In this document: positions 6,727-11,522 of the stretch, in pieces
How positions within the stretch are numbered: the first letter of the stretch is position 1
Layout of the letters: each line of letters starts with the position of its first letter
Origin: Baffinella frigidus
Lineage: Eukaryota > Cryptophyceae > Cryptomonadales > Baffinellaceae
Assembly (NCBI GenBank): GCA_026770585.1
Contig: MU646383.1
Span: forward strand, 644,174-655,695
Length of the DNA stretch: 11,522 nt
Direction of reading: 5' to 3'
Notes under the pieces: model-generated
The model's input: the letters and a program-made list of their open reading frames with translations, nothing else
Told to the model about the DNA's origin: nothing
Databases searched by the model: none
Program-made: the position numbers and the translations under genes

Positions 6727-6744
6727 GATGGACGTGCAGCGCTG
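6727..6744 (+). pseudogene. Start of an ankyrin repeat, cut short beside a MITE
   Basis: CGTGGCGCAG|GAT GGA CGT GCA GCG CTG gives DGRAAL and parallels the intact exon at 10059 (CGTGGCACAG|TAT GGA CGT ACG GCG CTG). After GCGCTG homology stops, and 15 bases later the MITE at 6760 begins. Confidence 0.55.
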
Positions 6745-6759
6745 CTCTCAACCCCTATC

Positions 6760-6919
6760 TTATCTAACACAATGTATTTATTAATTGGTTTCAGAGAGTC
6801 AACTCCCCCACAAAATCGTCAACTTATTGTTCACTATCACTAATTAAAATATTACGTCGACGATTTTGTGGGGGAGTTGACTTTCTAAAACCAATCAATA
6901 AATACATTGTGTGAGATAA
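6760..6919. mobile_element. MITE/foldback element with 61-bp arms and TATC duplication
   Basis: Arms 6760-6820 and 6859-6919 are reverse complements at 57 of 61 positions (start TTATCTAACACAATGTATTT). The 38-bp centre is AT-rich. Both ends are flanked by TATC (6756-6759 and 6920-6923), read as a 4-bp target-site duplication. It is much more AT-rich than its surroundings. Little divergence between arms suggests a fairly recent insertion. No coding capacity. Confidence 0.85.
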
Positions 6920-6932
6920 TATCCGTAAGCAG

Positions 6933-7031
6933 GATGGTTGGACGCCACTGCACTGGGCGGCTTGCAAGGGTCTCGAAGCAGCGACCATGGCGCTTCTGGT
7001 CGCGAAGGCTAACGTTCACGCCAAGTCGAAC
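6933..7031 (+). CDS. Ankyrin-repeat exon, one complete repeat
   Basis: The exon follows CCGTAAGCAG and ends AAC|GTAAGAG. Its 99 bases encode 33 residues: DGWTPLHWAACKGLEAAT then MALLVAKANVHAKSN. This is one full ankyrin repeat with the TPLHxAA turn, the two helices and the VHAK loop. Phase 0 at both ends means it can be added or skipped without changing frame. It starts 13 bases after the MITE, and its donor is a good consensus. A truncated copy of its second half lies at 7174. It is one module of the same gene family as 9022 and 10059. Confidence 0.7.
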
Positions 7032-7173
7032 GTAAGAGTTCATCTCAGAAGATAAGTGAATCAGCTCCCTAATTAGCGTTTTCAGTTGATTAGGAGGCCT
7101 CATTAAATTTGCTATGCCCTGAATGATTTCTCCTATTCAACCTCCTATTGAAAAGGATCTGATTACGTTATCG

Positions 7174-7212
7174 CTTCTGGTCGCGAAGGCGGACGTTCAT
7201 GCCAAGTGCAAC
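7174..7212 (+). pseudogene. Second half of an ankyrin repeat
   Basis: CTTCTGGTCGCGAAGGCGGA and onward gives [13 protein letters not shown], ending AAC|GTAAGAG. It matches the end of the 6933-7031 exon from 7172 on, with the homology border abrupt. The first 20 codons are missing, and AT-rich intron-like DNA lies directly upstream with no acceptor at the expected place. Confidence 0.6.
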
Positions 7213-7223
7213 GTAAGAGTTAC

Positions 7224-7384
7224 TCCGGGGACATGTTCAATTCTAATGAATTTGGGCAATGAAATTTGTTACGCAGAATGATCATACTAGAAATAGTAAC
7301 TAGAAATATTAATAAGCATAATTTGCATTGCCCAGATTCGTAGTAATTTTCATTGCCCAGATTCATAAAAATTAAACATCCGGA
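7224..7384. mobile_element. Foldback element, family 5, copy a (161 bp)
   Basis: The ends are imperfect inverted repeats of about 50 bp: left TCCGGGGACATGTTCAATTC and on through TGGGCAATGAAATTTGTTACG; right (reverse complement) TCCGGATGTTTAATTTTTATG and on through TGGGCAATGAAAATTACTACG. The right arm contains CATTGCCCAGATTC twice. It sits about 10 bases inside an ankyrin intron, between GTAAGAG and a G-run that directly follows the donor in the paralogous intron at 10334. A related element lies at 8063. Confidence 0.7.
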
Positions 7385-7464
7385 TGAGAGTGGGGGGGGG
7401 GGGGGAGGTGCTTGGAGGGCGAGGGAGGGCAGGCCTCCAAACACAACCGTTACGGTTGTGGGTG

Positions 7465-7538
7465 GGAGTTCTGAACCTGCGGTTGTTGAAAGACCCAATC
7501 CGTGACCCATAGACCCAACTGTAAACCCTAAACCCTAA
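7465..7538 (+). repeat. Paralogous intron segment, copy 1
   Basis: GGAGTT...GAACCTG...GTTGTTGAAAGACCCAATCCGTG...AGACCCAACTGTAAACCCTAAACCC matches 10407-10481. Both copies follow a poly-G tract (7392-7405; 10341-10353) and lead into CCCTAAA repeats. This supports duplication of whole exon-plus-intron units. Confidence 0.8.
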
Positions 7539-7848
7539 TCCCTGAATCCCTGAACGTAAACCCTAAACCCTAAACCGTAAATCCCTGAGAGTAAACCTCG
7601 GACCCCAAACCCTCAACGCATAAACCTTGAACTCCTAACCCTTACCGATGAGCCTCAAACCCTTACCGTAAACCGTAAACAACTGTGCCTCAATCCTCAA
7701 CCCTGGACCTTCAAGTCCTAAACCGTGATGCACGTACGACTAAACCCTACCCCCTAACGTCTCAATCCTACACTCTGCGCCTAACCGTAAACAACCCTAC
7801 ACCCCATAAGAGTTTCAGTGTGTAGTGTTTAGGGTTTAGGGTTTAGAT
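7522..7848. repeat. Highly degenerate telomeric block with orientation switch
   Basis: About 290 bp of diverged CCCTAAA-type repeats (CCGTAAA, CCTCAAA, CCCTGAA) is followed after about 7826 by three TTTAGGG units (GTGTTTAGGGTTTAGGGTTT). This is the oldest-looking telomeric block in the window. No gene lies within it. Confidence 0.8.
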
Positions 7849-7900
7849 TTTTCGTCTAGAAGAAGTCGCACTCCTGATCTATCCTAGAAGTACAATGTAC

Positions 7901-8005
7901 TATCCCTCAAGTGGCGAGTAGGCTCATACGCCCTACCGTAGAGCCCTAGGACCTGCCTAGGACCTGTAGGGGGTCCTTTAAGACCCCCTTGCCACTCAAG
8001 GGATA
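7901..8005. mobile_element. MITE family 1, copy b (105 bp, TA duplication)
   Basis: Left end TATCCCTCAAGTGGCGAG and right end (reverse complement) TATCCCTTGAGTGGCAAG, flanked by TA on both sides. Same length as copy a (228-332). The right half carries a perfect internal hairpin GGGGGTC (7969-7975) / GACCCCC (7982-7988). The left 66 bp is strongly conserved between copies, while the right half is not. Confidence 0.8.
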
Positions 8006-8062
8006 CTCAGAGCATCGGCAACGGTTGCGGTCGGAGCTAGAAATCACGCAGAGTGGGCTTCA

Positions 8063-8196
8063 TCCGGGGAAAGGTGTTTTTCTTTTACAACCTTTCAACG
8101 AAAATTACTACACGAGTGGGCCATACTAGTAATGGTACAGAATTTATTTAGTAATTTGCGTTACCAGATTCTAAAAGAGAAATACTTTTACCCGGA
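8063..8196. mobile_element. Foldback element, family 5, copy b (134 bp)
   Basis: Imperfect arms of about 50 bp: left TCCGGGGAAAGGTGTTTTTC, then TTTTAC...AAATTACTAC; right (reverse complement) TCCGGGTAAAAGTATTTCTC, then TTTTAG...AAATTACTAA. Related to copy a by the TCCGG ends and the AAATTACTAC motif. It interrupts the repeated intron motif GTGGGCTTGGCTGACGGGG: GTGGGCTT lies on its left and TTGGCTGACGGGG on its right. Confidence 0.7.
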
Positions 8197-8202
8197 TTAG
8201 GT

Positions 8203-8216
8203 TTGGCTGACGGGGA
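8203..8216 (+). repeat. Conserved intron motif TTGGCTGACGGGGA (four copies)
   Basis: The 14-mer TTGGCTGACGGGGA occurs at 6699, 8203 and 8443, and as TTGGCTGACGGTG at 8628. It is usually followed by GYGCGTGGCG and, in the better units, a CAG acceptor before an ankyrin exon. It marks the 3' part of a duplicated intron unit. A coding role (LADGD) is possible but less likely. Confidence 0.6.
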
Positions 8217-8267
8217 TGCGCGTGACGACATGACAAAAACCCCACACCCTACACCCTCAACCCTCAG

Positions 8268-8351
8268 AATGGTGAGATGCCGCTGCATCTGGCTGCTCTC
8301 TCTCCCTCCCTCCTTCCCTCCTTCCCTCCCTCCCTCCCTCCCTCCCTCCCT

Positions 8352-8388
<37 letters not shown>

Positions 8389-8440
8389 TCTCTCTCTCTC
8401 TCCTTCCCTCCCTCCCTCCCTCCCTCTCTCTCTTACTCTC
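8268..8440 (+). pseudogene. Ankyrin-repeat exon disrupted by TCCC/TC microsatellite
   Basis: After CAACCCTCAG, codons for NGEMPLHLAA match the intact exon at 9022 ([10 protein letters not shown]), with T-to-M in the TPLH motif. At 8297-8440 the sequence becomes about 145 bp of (TCCC)n and (TC)n, which stays open in frame as a Ser/Leu/Pro run. The second half of the repeat is absent. The long open frame over this segment is a microsatellite artefact. Confidence 0.75.
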
Positions 8441-8497
8441 TGTTGGCTGACGGGGACCTCTTCACGCAGAATGCGGCGCTAGAAATCACATGCAGCA

Positions 8498-8619
8498 GGT
8501 CTCGAGTTGAGTCTAGGATAAATTTTGTCGACGTAAGGCCCGAACGCTAGGATTCCTAGCGTTTTTGTTGGCAAGTGGTCTTAAGTGGAAAAAAATTGTC
8601 ACAGACTCAACTCGAGTCC
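8498..8619. mobile_element. Foldback element, family 6 (122 bp)
   Basis: Ends GGTCTCGAGTTGAGTCT and (reverse complement) GGACTCGAGTTGAGTCT match at 16 of 17 positions. Weaker pairing continues inward. The centre has a 21-base near-perfect palindrome AACGCTAGGATTCCTAGCGTT (8543-8563). It separates GCTAGAAATCACATGCAG from GTGGGCTTGGCTGACGG. The same two motifs are adjacent at 8036-8062 (GCTAGAAATCACGCAGAGTGGGCTT), which is effectively the empty site. Confidence 0.75.
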
Positions 8620-8701
8620 GGTGGGCTTGGCTGACGGTGCCGTGGGCTTACATCTCCTTATAGTGGACGTGACTGTGTGTAAAGTCACTCCGGTTATCCT
8701 A

Positions 8702-8725
8702 CACGGGGTAGTATACTACCCCGTG
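8702..8725. repeat. Perfect 24-bp palindrome
   Basis: CACGGGGTAGTATACTACCCCGTG is its own reverse complement. It lies in a segment that separates GGCTGACGG from GGATGCGCGTGGCG, which are contiguous at 8205-8222. It is probably the core of another small insertion (about 8640-8732). Confidence 0.8.
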
Positions 8726-8773
8726 ATGCCGGGGATGCGCGTGGCGATCGACATGACTCAACCTCGCCCATAG

Positions 8774-8815
8774 GTACCTCGCCCATAAGAAACTGCCCCC
8801 CCCCCTAGGACCATG
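8774..8815 (+). mobile_element. Diverged arm of foldback family 2
   Basis: GGTACCTCGCCCATAAGAAAC then a poly-C run and CTAGGACCA parallel the left arm of 414-532 (GGTACCGCGCTCATAAGAAAC...CCTAGGACC). The CCTCGCCCATA segment is duplicated just before it. No partner arm was found. Confidence 0.5.
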
Positions 8816-8852
8816 CTCGACGACACCCAGTACTCCCCGACCCTACCCTTGC

Positions 8853-9000
8853 TCGGATAGCGAGGGGGCAAACGGATTTTGTTAATTCGGGTACAAATTC
8901 AAAAATTGTTATGAGTCGTGTCCAACTTGTGGGCGATTCAGTGCCCATATGGGCACTGAGTTAAAAAAATAACCGATCCATTTGCCCCCTCGCTATCCGA
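8853..9000. mobile_element. Foldback element, family 7 (148 bp)
   Basis: Terminal repeats of 25 bp with one mismatch: TCGGATAGCGAGGGGGCAAA plus YGGAT. The centre contains a perfect 22-bp palindrome TCAGTGCCCATATGGGCACTGA, written here as its first half TCAGTGCCCAT (8938-8948) and its complement (8949-8959). No clear target-site duplication. It ends 21 bases before the ankyrin exon at 9022. Confidence 0.75.
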
Positions 9001-9021
9001 CCAAGGACCCTCAACCCTCAG

Positions 9022-9117
9022 AATGGCGAGACGCCGCTGCATCTGGCTGCTCATCAGGGTCACGAGGCGATCAGGGCGCTTGTGGCTGCAAAGGCGGACG
9101 TCCACGCGAAGGACAAG
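9022..9117 (+). CDS. Ankyrin-repeat exon, one repeat (32 residues)
   Basis: The exon follows GACCCTCAACCCTCAG and encodes [18 protein letters not shown] then [14 protein letters not shown]. All hallmarks are present: TPLHLAA, GHEAI for the second helix, and the ADVHAKD hairpin. It is one residue shorter than the exons at 6933 and 10059, in helix 2. Phase 0 at both ends. The donor is the weak GTCGCC rather than the GTAAGA seen after other copies, so splicing here is uncertain. The two half-copies at 9318 and 9617 derive from it or a close relative. Confidence 0.7.
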
Positions 9118-9317
9118 GTCGCCTATCCTCGCCCCCAAAATGGAAGGAATTTATTGATTACTAGACCAGCATGACCACATTCTAAGACCCCCTGCGGTTT
9201 TTTTGGTAGTACAAGGATCAGTAGTTCTCTCACACTAAACGTTGTTGAAGAAAATGACGGATTTGTACCCGCAAATTCGGATTGCCGACTTGAGAATCGT
9301 CTGTTAACCTGAGTGAG
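9118..9317. other. Duplicated intron unit with about 115-bp insertion
   Basis: CCTCGCCCCCAAAATG near 9125-9140 and AAAATGACGGATTTGTACCC near 9250 are contiguous in the second copy (CCTCGCCCCCAAAATGACGG at about 9540). About 115 bp have therefore been inserted in the first copy or lost from the second. I see no inverted ends on this segment. Both copies continue with a matching GACTTGRGAATMGTCTGTTA...GAGTGAG before the half-exons. Confidence 0.6.
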
Positions 9318-9377
9318 GGCCACGAAGCGATCAGGGCGATTGCGGCTGCAAAGGCTGACGTCCACGCAAAGGACAAG
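9318..9377 (+). pseudogene. Ankyrin half-repeat ([20 protein letters not shown])
   Basis: Twenty codons matching the last 20 of the exon at 9022, entered after GTGAG and ended before GTCACC. The first 12 codons ([12 protein letters not shown]) are absent. If GTGAG|GG serves as an acceptor the half-repeat could still be spliced in frame, but a split repeat would be odd. More likely a truncated duplicate. Confidence 0.6.
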
Positions 9378-9403
9378 GTCACCTATCTCATCGCGTCCCT
9401 CCA

Positions 9404-9520
9404 TAGATTCTATCTCAGATTTCAGTGGGGAGTGGAGCCATTCTGTACATTGAGAAGCTTTAACACTCTTCGATGTGTACCAAAAATCGTTTAGATGGAC
9501 AGTTTCTGAGATAGAATCTA
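9404..9520. mobile_element. MITE-like element with perfect 16-bp ends
   Basis: TAGATTCTATCTCAGA (9404-9419) and TCTGAGATAGAATCTA (9505-9520) are perfect reverse complements. If TA is the target duplication, the true ends are GATTCTATCTCAGA. It lies in the intron copy between the half-exons 9318 and 9617. The motif AGATGGACAGTTT near its right end recurs at about 10563. Confidence 0.75.
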
Positions 9521-9616
9521 TAAAGGGGCCCGATGATATCCTCGCCCCCAAAATGACGGATCTGTACCCGCAAATCCGGAGCGTCGACTTGGGAATAGTC
9601 TGTTAACCCGAGTGAG

Positions 9617-9674
9617 GGTCACGAGGCGATCAGGGCGCTTGTGGCTGCAAAGGCCGACGTTCACCAAGGACAAT
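9617..9674 (+). pseudogene. Ankyrin half-repeat with 2-base deletion
   Basis: GGT CAC GAG GCG ATC AGG GCG CTT GTG... gives [16 protein letters not shown]. Then CACCAAGGACAAT replaces the expected CACGCCAAGGACAAT, a 2-base loss that shifts the frame out of AKDN. Same upstream truncation point as 9318, so the truncation came before the duplication. Donor position reads GTCGAA. Confidence 0.7.
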
Positions 9675-9805
9675 GTCGAATCCTGCCCCTGGTAGCGCCA
9701 CGGATCCGGGTAGTGCGTAGGACCCTACGGCGTTGCCTACCGTAGGAACCCCGTAGGTACCCCGTAGGGTGCTACGGAGTACCCGTACCCGAACGCGTAC
9801 CCGGC

Positions 9806-9850
9806 AGAGCGCTTTTGGCGGCGAAGGCGGACGTTCATGCCAAGGACAAT
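9806..9850 (+). pseudogene. Ankyrin half-repeat ([15 protein letters not shown])
   Basis: The sequence follows CGCGTACCCGGCAG and ends AAT|GTAAGAGG with a good donor. It encodes only the second half of a repeat. The first half is replaced by the GTACC/CCGTAGG-rich segment (9716-9805), which looks like inserted repetitive DNA. Confidence 0.6.
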
Positions 9851-9936
9851 GTAAGAGGGGTTGGGAGGGGGGGTGCTGGGAACGCGAGGTGGGGGGGAGG
9901 GGGGGGCTGTGGTTCGCTGTTGTGGTTGGGAGTGCA

Positions 9937-10046
9937 GGGTTTAGGGTTTAGGCCCAAACGCTCAACCACAACCCCCAAACCCTAAACCCCAAATCCCAAA
10001 CCCTCAACCCGAAACCCGAAACCTGAAACCCTGAACCCGAAACCCC
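9937..10046. repeat. Interstitial telomeric repeats meeting head to head
   Basis: GGGTTTAGGGTTTAGG (9937-9952) is followed at once by CCCAAAC and about 90 bp of CCCTAAA variants (CCCGAAA, CCCTCAA, CCTGAAA). Orientation switches with no spacer. The block leads into the acceptor CGCGTGGCACAG of the exon at 10059. Confidence 0.85.
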
Positions 10047-10058
10047 CGCGTGGCACAG

Positions 10059-10157
10059 TATGGACGTACGGCGCTGCATAAGGCTGCCAGTCAGGGCCAG
10101 GAGGCGGCGATTTGGGCGCTTGTGGCGGCGAAGGCCGACGTCCACGCCAAGGACAAA
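10059..10157 (+). CDS. Ankyrin-repeat exon, one complete repeat
   Basis: The exon follows CCGCGTGGCACAG. Its 33 codons give YGRTALHKAASQGQEAAI then [15 protein letters not shown], a full ankyrin repeat (TALHKAA in place of TPLHxAA). Phase 0 at both ends. The donor is GTTGAG, weaker than the GTAAGA after other units. Its second half matches the frameshifted copy at 9617, and the downstream sequence is the second copy of the segmental duplication. Role inferred only from the fold: a protein-binding repeat module. Confidence 0.7.
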
Positions 10158-10288
10158 GTTGAGCCTTGCCCCGGGTAGTGCGACGGATCCGGGTAGTGCG
10201 TAGGAGCCTACGGGGGTGCCTACCGTAGGTGCCCCGTAGGTACCCCGGAGGGTGCTACGGAGTACCCGTACCCGAACGCGTACCCGCC

Positions 10289-10333
10289 AAGGCGCGTGTG
10301 GCAGCGAAGGCGGACGTTTAGGCCAAGGACAAG
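10289..10333 (+). pseudogene. Ankyrin half-repeat with in-frame stop
   Basis: Codons read KARVAAKADV, then TAG, then AKDK, ending AAG|GTAAGAT. The stop replaces the histidine codon of the ADVHAKD motif (CAT in the paralogue at 9836). The donor is still intact and is followed by 13 consecutive G (10341-10353). Confidence 0.7.
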
Positions 10334-10406
10334 GTAAGATGGGGGGGGGGGGGCTGGGAGCGCGAGGGGTGGGTGGCGTGGAGTGTGTATTCTGCTGTTG
10401 TGGTTT

Positions 10407-10481
10407 GGAGTTTGGACCTGAAGTCGTTGAAAGAACCAATCCGTGAGACTTAGACCCAACCGTATACCCTAAACCCTAAAC
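10407..10481 (+). repeat. Paralogous intron segment, copy 2, with short telomeric tail
   Basis: Matches 7465-7538: GTTGAAAGAACCAATCCGTG, then AGACTTAGACCCAACCGTA, then CCCTAAACCCTAAA. It confirms that the introns after 7212 and 10333 share ancestry. Confidence 0.8.
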
Positions 10482-10485
10482 CAAG

Positions 10486-10752
10486 AATCGTAGTTAAATA
10501 AGATAAGTACACTCGTTCGGAGATAAATACACACTTTTGTGTAGTAAACTGGAACAGGTCGAATAGATGGACAGTTTTTGATCGCGGGATGGCTGAGGCC
10601 CAGGCCCGACACACAAGCGAGACCAAAGATACCTTCATTAGACAACCACCGAGGCTCGTCACCTGTCCGATCGAGGCTCACAATGGCGGATCAAGCAGGG
10701 CGTGGGGTGTATCACACCCTGGGCGCCGGCACTTGGCTACCCAGAAGGGGTT
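10486..10752. other. Stretch without a supported gene
   Basis: Plus-strand ATG at 10589 opens 57 codons (MAEAQARHTSETKDTFIRQ and on) that end in the following telomeric block. Two overlapping minus-strand frames cover 10450-10681. None has a recognisable motif. GGGTGTATCACACCC near 10707 and ACCCAGAAGGGG (10739-10750), whose complement recurs near 10810, are small inverted repeats. Confidence 0.35.
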
Positions 10753-10841
10753 GAGGGTTTAGGGTTTAGGGAGGGGTTTAGGAAGGAGTCTAGGGTCTAG
10801 GGTTTAGGACCCCTTCTGGGGGTTTAGGGTTTAGGGTTTGG
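10753..10841 (+). repeat. Interstitial telomeric repeats, TTTAGGG orientation
   Basis: TTTAGGG units with variants (GTCTAGG, TTTAGGA) are interrupted by ACCCCTTCTGGGG, which pairs with ACCCAGAAGGGGT at 10739-10751. The heptamer block thus sits inside a small foldback. Confidence 0.85.
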
Positions 10842-10856
10842 GACCCACACCCTCAG

Positions 10857-11157
10857 AGGGTGTGTGTGCCAGGGAGGGGGCGTCAGAGGGGCGGAGTGCA
10901 GTCTGCGATCCAAGTGCACTTGGATAACCAGAAGGGGCATACTTTGATCGTTTCCTCTGCATGATAAGTAAGGACCTGGTGTTTTCACCTAGTGATTTGC
11001 ATGTAAAGGTCTTGCTAGAACACCTCTCTAGGCTCGAGGAAGGCGGAAGCCTGGCTTTTCTGCAGAACAAGTTCCAGTGTCCGCCTACGTTGGGAGCTCG
11101 AAGAACCTAAAGGACCTAAAGGAGGGTGTGTGTGCCCGGCGGGGAGCGTCAGAGGGG
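10857..11157. repeat. 35-bp direct repeats bracketing the RT-like fragment
   Basis: 10857-10891 and 11123-11157 share AGGGTGTGTGTGCC, a G-rich middle and GCGTCAGAGGGG, with a few differences. They flank the reverse-transcriptase-like fragment at 10928-11110, at 36 and 12 bases. Too short for known LTRs; could be a relic of insertion or of tandem duplication. Confidence 0.65.
10928..11110 (+). pseudogene. Degenerate reverse-transcriptase-like fragment (Ty3/gypsy type?)
   Basis: The open frame 10928-11110 includes FDRFLCMISKDLVFSPSD, then LHVKVLLEHLSRLEEGGS, then LAFLQNKFQC. This spacing resembles the stretch after the catalytic loop of Ty3/gypsy reverse transcriptases (a tyrosine-x-Asp-Asp loop, then LVFS, a histidine-containing helix with HL...L..L...G, then a K..C element). 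At the catalytic loop the residues read M-I-S-K, so the tyrosine and both aspartates are gone. The fragment is about 60 codons, bounded by a stop upstream (10925-10927) and TAA at 11108-11110. An ATG at 10961 would give 49 residues. It could instead be an unrelated small ORF; the assignment rests on pattern similarity recalled from the family. Confidence 0.4.
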
Positions 11158-11159
11158 TC

Positions 11160-11522
11160 TAGTTCAGTCCAGCTTGTCCTAGTGTAGGCTGCGTTTCCTA
11201 GTTCAGTTTGCTTTTCCTAGTGCAGGCTGCTTTTCCTAGTCCAGTTTGCGTTTCCTAGTCCAGTTTGCTTTTCCTAGTCCAGGCTGCGTTTCCTAGTTCA
11301 GTTTGCGTTTCCTAGCGCAGGCTGCGTTTCCTAGTGCAGGCTGTTTCTCCTGGTGCAGTTTGCGTTTCCTGGTTCAGGCTGCGTTTCCTAGTCCAGTCAG
11401 CGTGTCCTAGTGCAGGCTGCTTAGTTCATTCCAGCGTGTCCTAGTGCAGGCTGCGTTTCCTAGTGTAGGCTGCGTTTCCTAGTGTAGGCTGCGTTTCCTA
11501 GTGTAGGCTGCGTTTCCTAGTG
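11160..11522 (+). repeat. 19-bp minisatellite running off the window end
   Basis: About 18 tandem units of CCTAGTGCAGGCTGCGTTT with variants at fixed positions (GTGCAG/GTTCAG/GTCCAG/GTGTAG; GGCTGC/TTTGC; GCGTTT/GCTTTT). Units start in register from 11178. One irregular unit lies near 11407-11440. The last three or four units are identical (GTGTAGGCTGCGTTT), suggesting the newest expansion is at the window edge. Confidence 0.9.

Larger units (their letters stand above)
9617..9935 (+). repeat. Segmental duplication, copy 1 (partner about 10096-10400)
   Basis: The half-exon, the segment from GTCGAATCCTGCCCC through CGGATCCGGGTAGTGCGTAG, the GTACC/CCGTAGG-rich palindromic stretch, the second half-exon at 9806, its donor and the following G-rich intron all recur in order from 10096, with spacing near 484 bp. 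One copy has the frameshift, the other the in-frame stop. Confidence 0.8.

Noticed and set aside
6538-6843. 101-residue plus-strand open frame, Ser/Leu-rich
   Set aside because: Consists of the TC microsatellite and the left arm of the MITE at 6760.
8203-8550. 115-residue plus-strand open frame, Ser/Leu/Pro-rich
   Set aside because: Most of it is the TCCC/TC microsatellite read in an open frame; only the NGEMPLHLAA piece at its start relates to a protein.
9123-9551. 142-residue minus-strand open frame
   Set aside because: Antisense to an ankyrin half-repeat and a MITE-like element.
9948-10439. 163-residue minus-strand open frame
   Set aside because: Antisense to the ankyrin exon at 10059 and to telomeric repeats that read open because CCCTAAA variants lack stops in that frame.
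11160-11522. CRISPR-like array
   Set aside because: Units are contiguous 19-mers with no spacers, in eukaryotic DNA: a minisatellite.

Overview
Eukaryotic nuclear DNA. Spliceosomal-type introns, plant/algal-type heptamer repeats (TTTAGGG/CCCTAAA) in many blocks, dense small foldback elements and low gene content point to a subtelomeric or otherwise repeat-rich region. One minus-strand gene begins with a signal peptide followed by an A-F-T-P motif. This resembles the ASAFAP-type plastid-import signal of algae with a red secondary plastid (cryptophytes, stramenopiles, haptophytes, chromerids). I read the source as such an alga; the species cannot be fixed from the sequence.

Layout. 1-1585: a variant telomeric array (TCAACCC)11, two foldback elements, a strong hairpin and short tandem repeats, no convincing gene. 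1586-3722: a pair of roughly 170-bp inverted repeats bracketing one three-exon minus-strand gene (3354 to 1795, about 437 aa) of unknown function. 3723-4277: no gene seen. 4278-10400: decayed and intact pieces of a plus-strand ankyrin-repeat gene family. It is built of phase-0 exons, several holding exactly one 32-33-residue ankyrin repeat. The introns carry telomeric heptamers in both orientations and have been invaded by at least seven different foldback/MITE-like elements, two TC-rich microsatellites and a minisatellite that copies an exon-intron junction. 10486-11522: more interstitial telomeric repeat, a degenerate reverse-transcriptase-like fragment between 35-bp direct repeats, and a 19-bp minisatellite running off the window end.

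How it fits together. The ankyrin units 6933-7031, 9022-9117 and 10059-10157 are intact single-repeat exons. Other copies lack a first half, carry a 2-base deletion or contain a stop. The locus therefore looks like an exon-amplifying gene in birth-and-death, or a pseudogene cluster, rather than one clean gene. The most interesting signals are the association of telomeric repeats with splice sites, the junction-derived minisatellite, and the foldback elements whose target sites can be recognised by comparing paralogous intron copies within the window. Exon joins are inferred by eye from frame, GT-AG sites and repeat logic; no transcript or database evidence was available.
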